Notes under the pieces: model-generated
The model's database searches: none
The model's input: the letters and a program-made list of their open reading frames with translations, nothing else
What the model was told of the DNA's origin: nothing
Assembly: GCA_019308705.1 (NCBI GenBank)
Contig: JAFDHW010000160.1
Location: forward strand, 1 to 6,031
DNA: 6,031 nucleotides
Reading direction: 5' to 3'
DNA from: Deltaproteobacteria bacterium
GTDB taxonomy: Bacteria > Desulfobacterota > Desulfobacteria > Desulfobacterales > Desulfatibacillaceae
Shown here: piece by piece, positions 5,998 to 6,031 of the stretch
How the letters are laid out: every line of letters begins with the position of its first letter
How positions within the stretch are numbered: position 1 is the first letter of the stretch
Program-made: the position numbers and the translations under genes

Positions 5998-6031
5998 CCC
6001 TTCCGGCGAGCCCGATTCACGCGATAGCTGC

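Noticed and set aside
5971..6027. 18-residue plus-strand ORF after GGAGG
   Set aside because: The GGAGG is only 1 nt from the ATG, too close to serve as a ribosome-binding site, and the ORF overlaps the right terminal repeat.
5868..6029. Open frame on the minus strand from the right edge to a TAA, about 53 residues, ending SISGKIAHE
   Set aside because: It runs through both terminal inverted repeats and has no recognisable domain. It could be the end of a gene outside the window or an IS relic, but I cannot support it as a gene.

Overview
The window comes from a GC-rich Gram-negative bacterium. All four protein genes I can support lie on the minus strand, so transcription runs from the high coordinates to the low ones. 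An outer-membrane porin and signal-peptide proteins show a didermal envelope. The mix of porin style, TolB-like/FG-GAP protein and MetRS type reminds me of Desulfobacterota (the former Deltaproteobacteria). That placement is an inference from style; no database was searched.

Layout in the direction of transcription: (1) 5651-6031 holds no convincing gene. It contains a 123-bp segment bounded by 17-bp terminal inverted repeats, a 103-bp imperfect palindrome, and a sigma70-type promoter for metG. (2) metG (5650-3743) encodes a complete methionyl-tRNA synthetase with a C-terminal tRNA-binding domain. (3) 27 bp later, a membrane-anchored penicillin-binding transpeptidase (3715-2381). (4) 50 bp later, with a perfect 16-bp palindrome in the gap, an exported protein with a TolB-like N-terminal domain followed by FG-GAP-type repeats (2330-768). 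(5) 446-767 is a regulatory gap with a TTGACA promoter, inverted repeats, GC-rich hairpins and a run of GAGGAAA-like motifs. (6) A porin gene starts at 445 and runs off the left edge.

The tight spacing suggests metG, the transpeptidase and the TolB/FG-GAP gene form one operon that joins a translation gene to two envelope genes. The porin probably has its own promoter and a long leader of about 220 nt.

I see no defence system, CRISPR array, tRNA, rRNA or intact transposase, and no clear sign of a novel multi-gene system. The most interesting signals are non-coding: the metG leader pairing that could enclose its start codon, the GGA-rich porin leader, and the two repeat elements upstream of metG.
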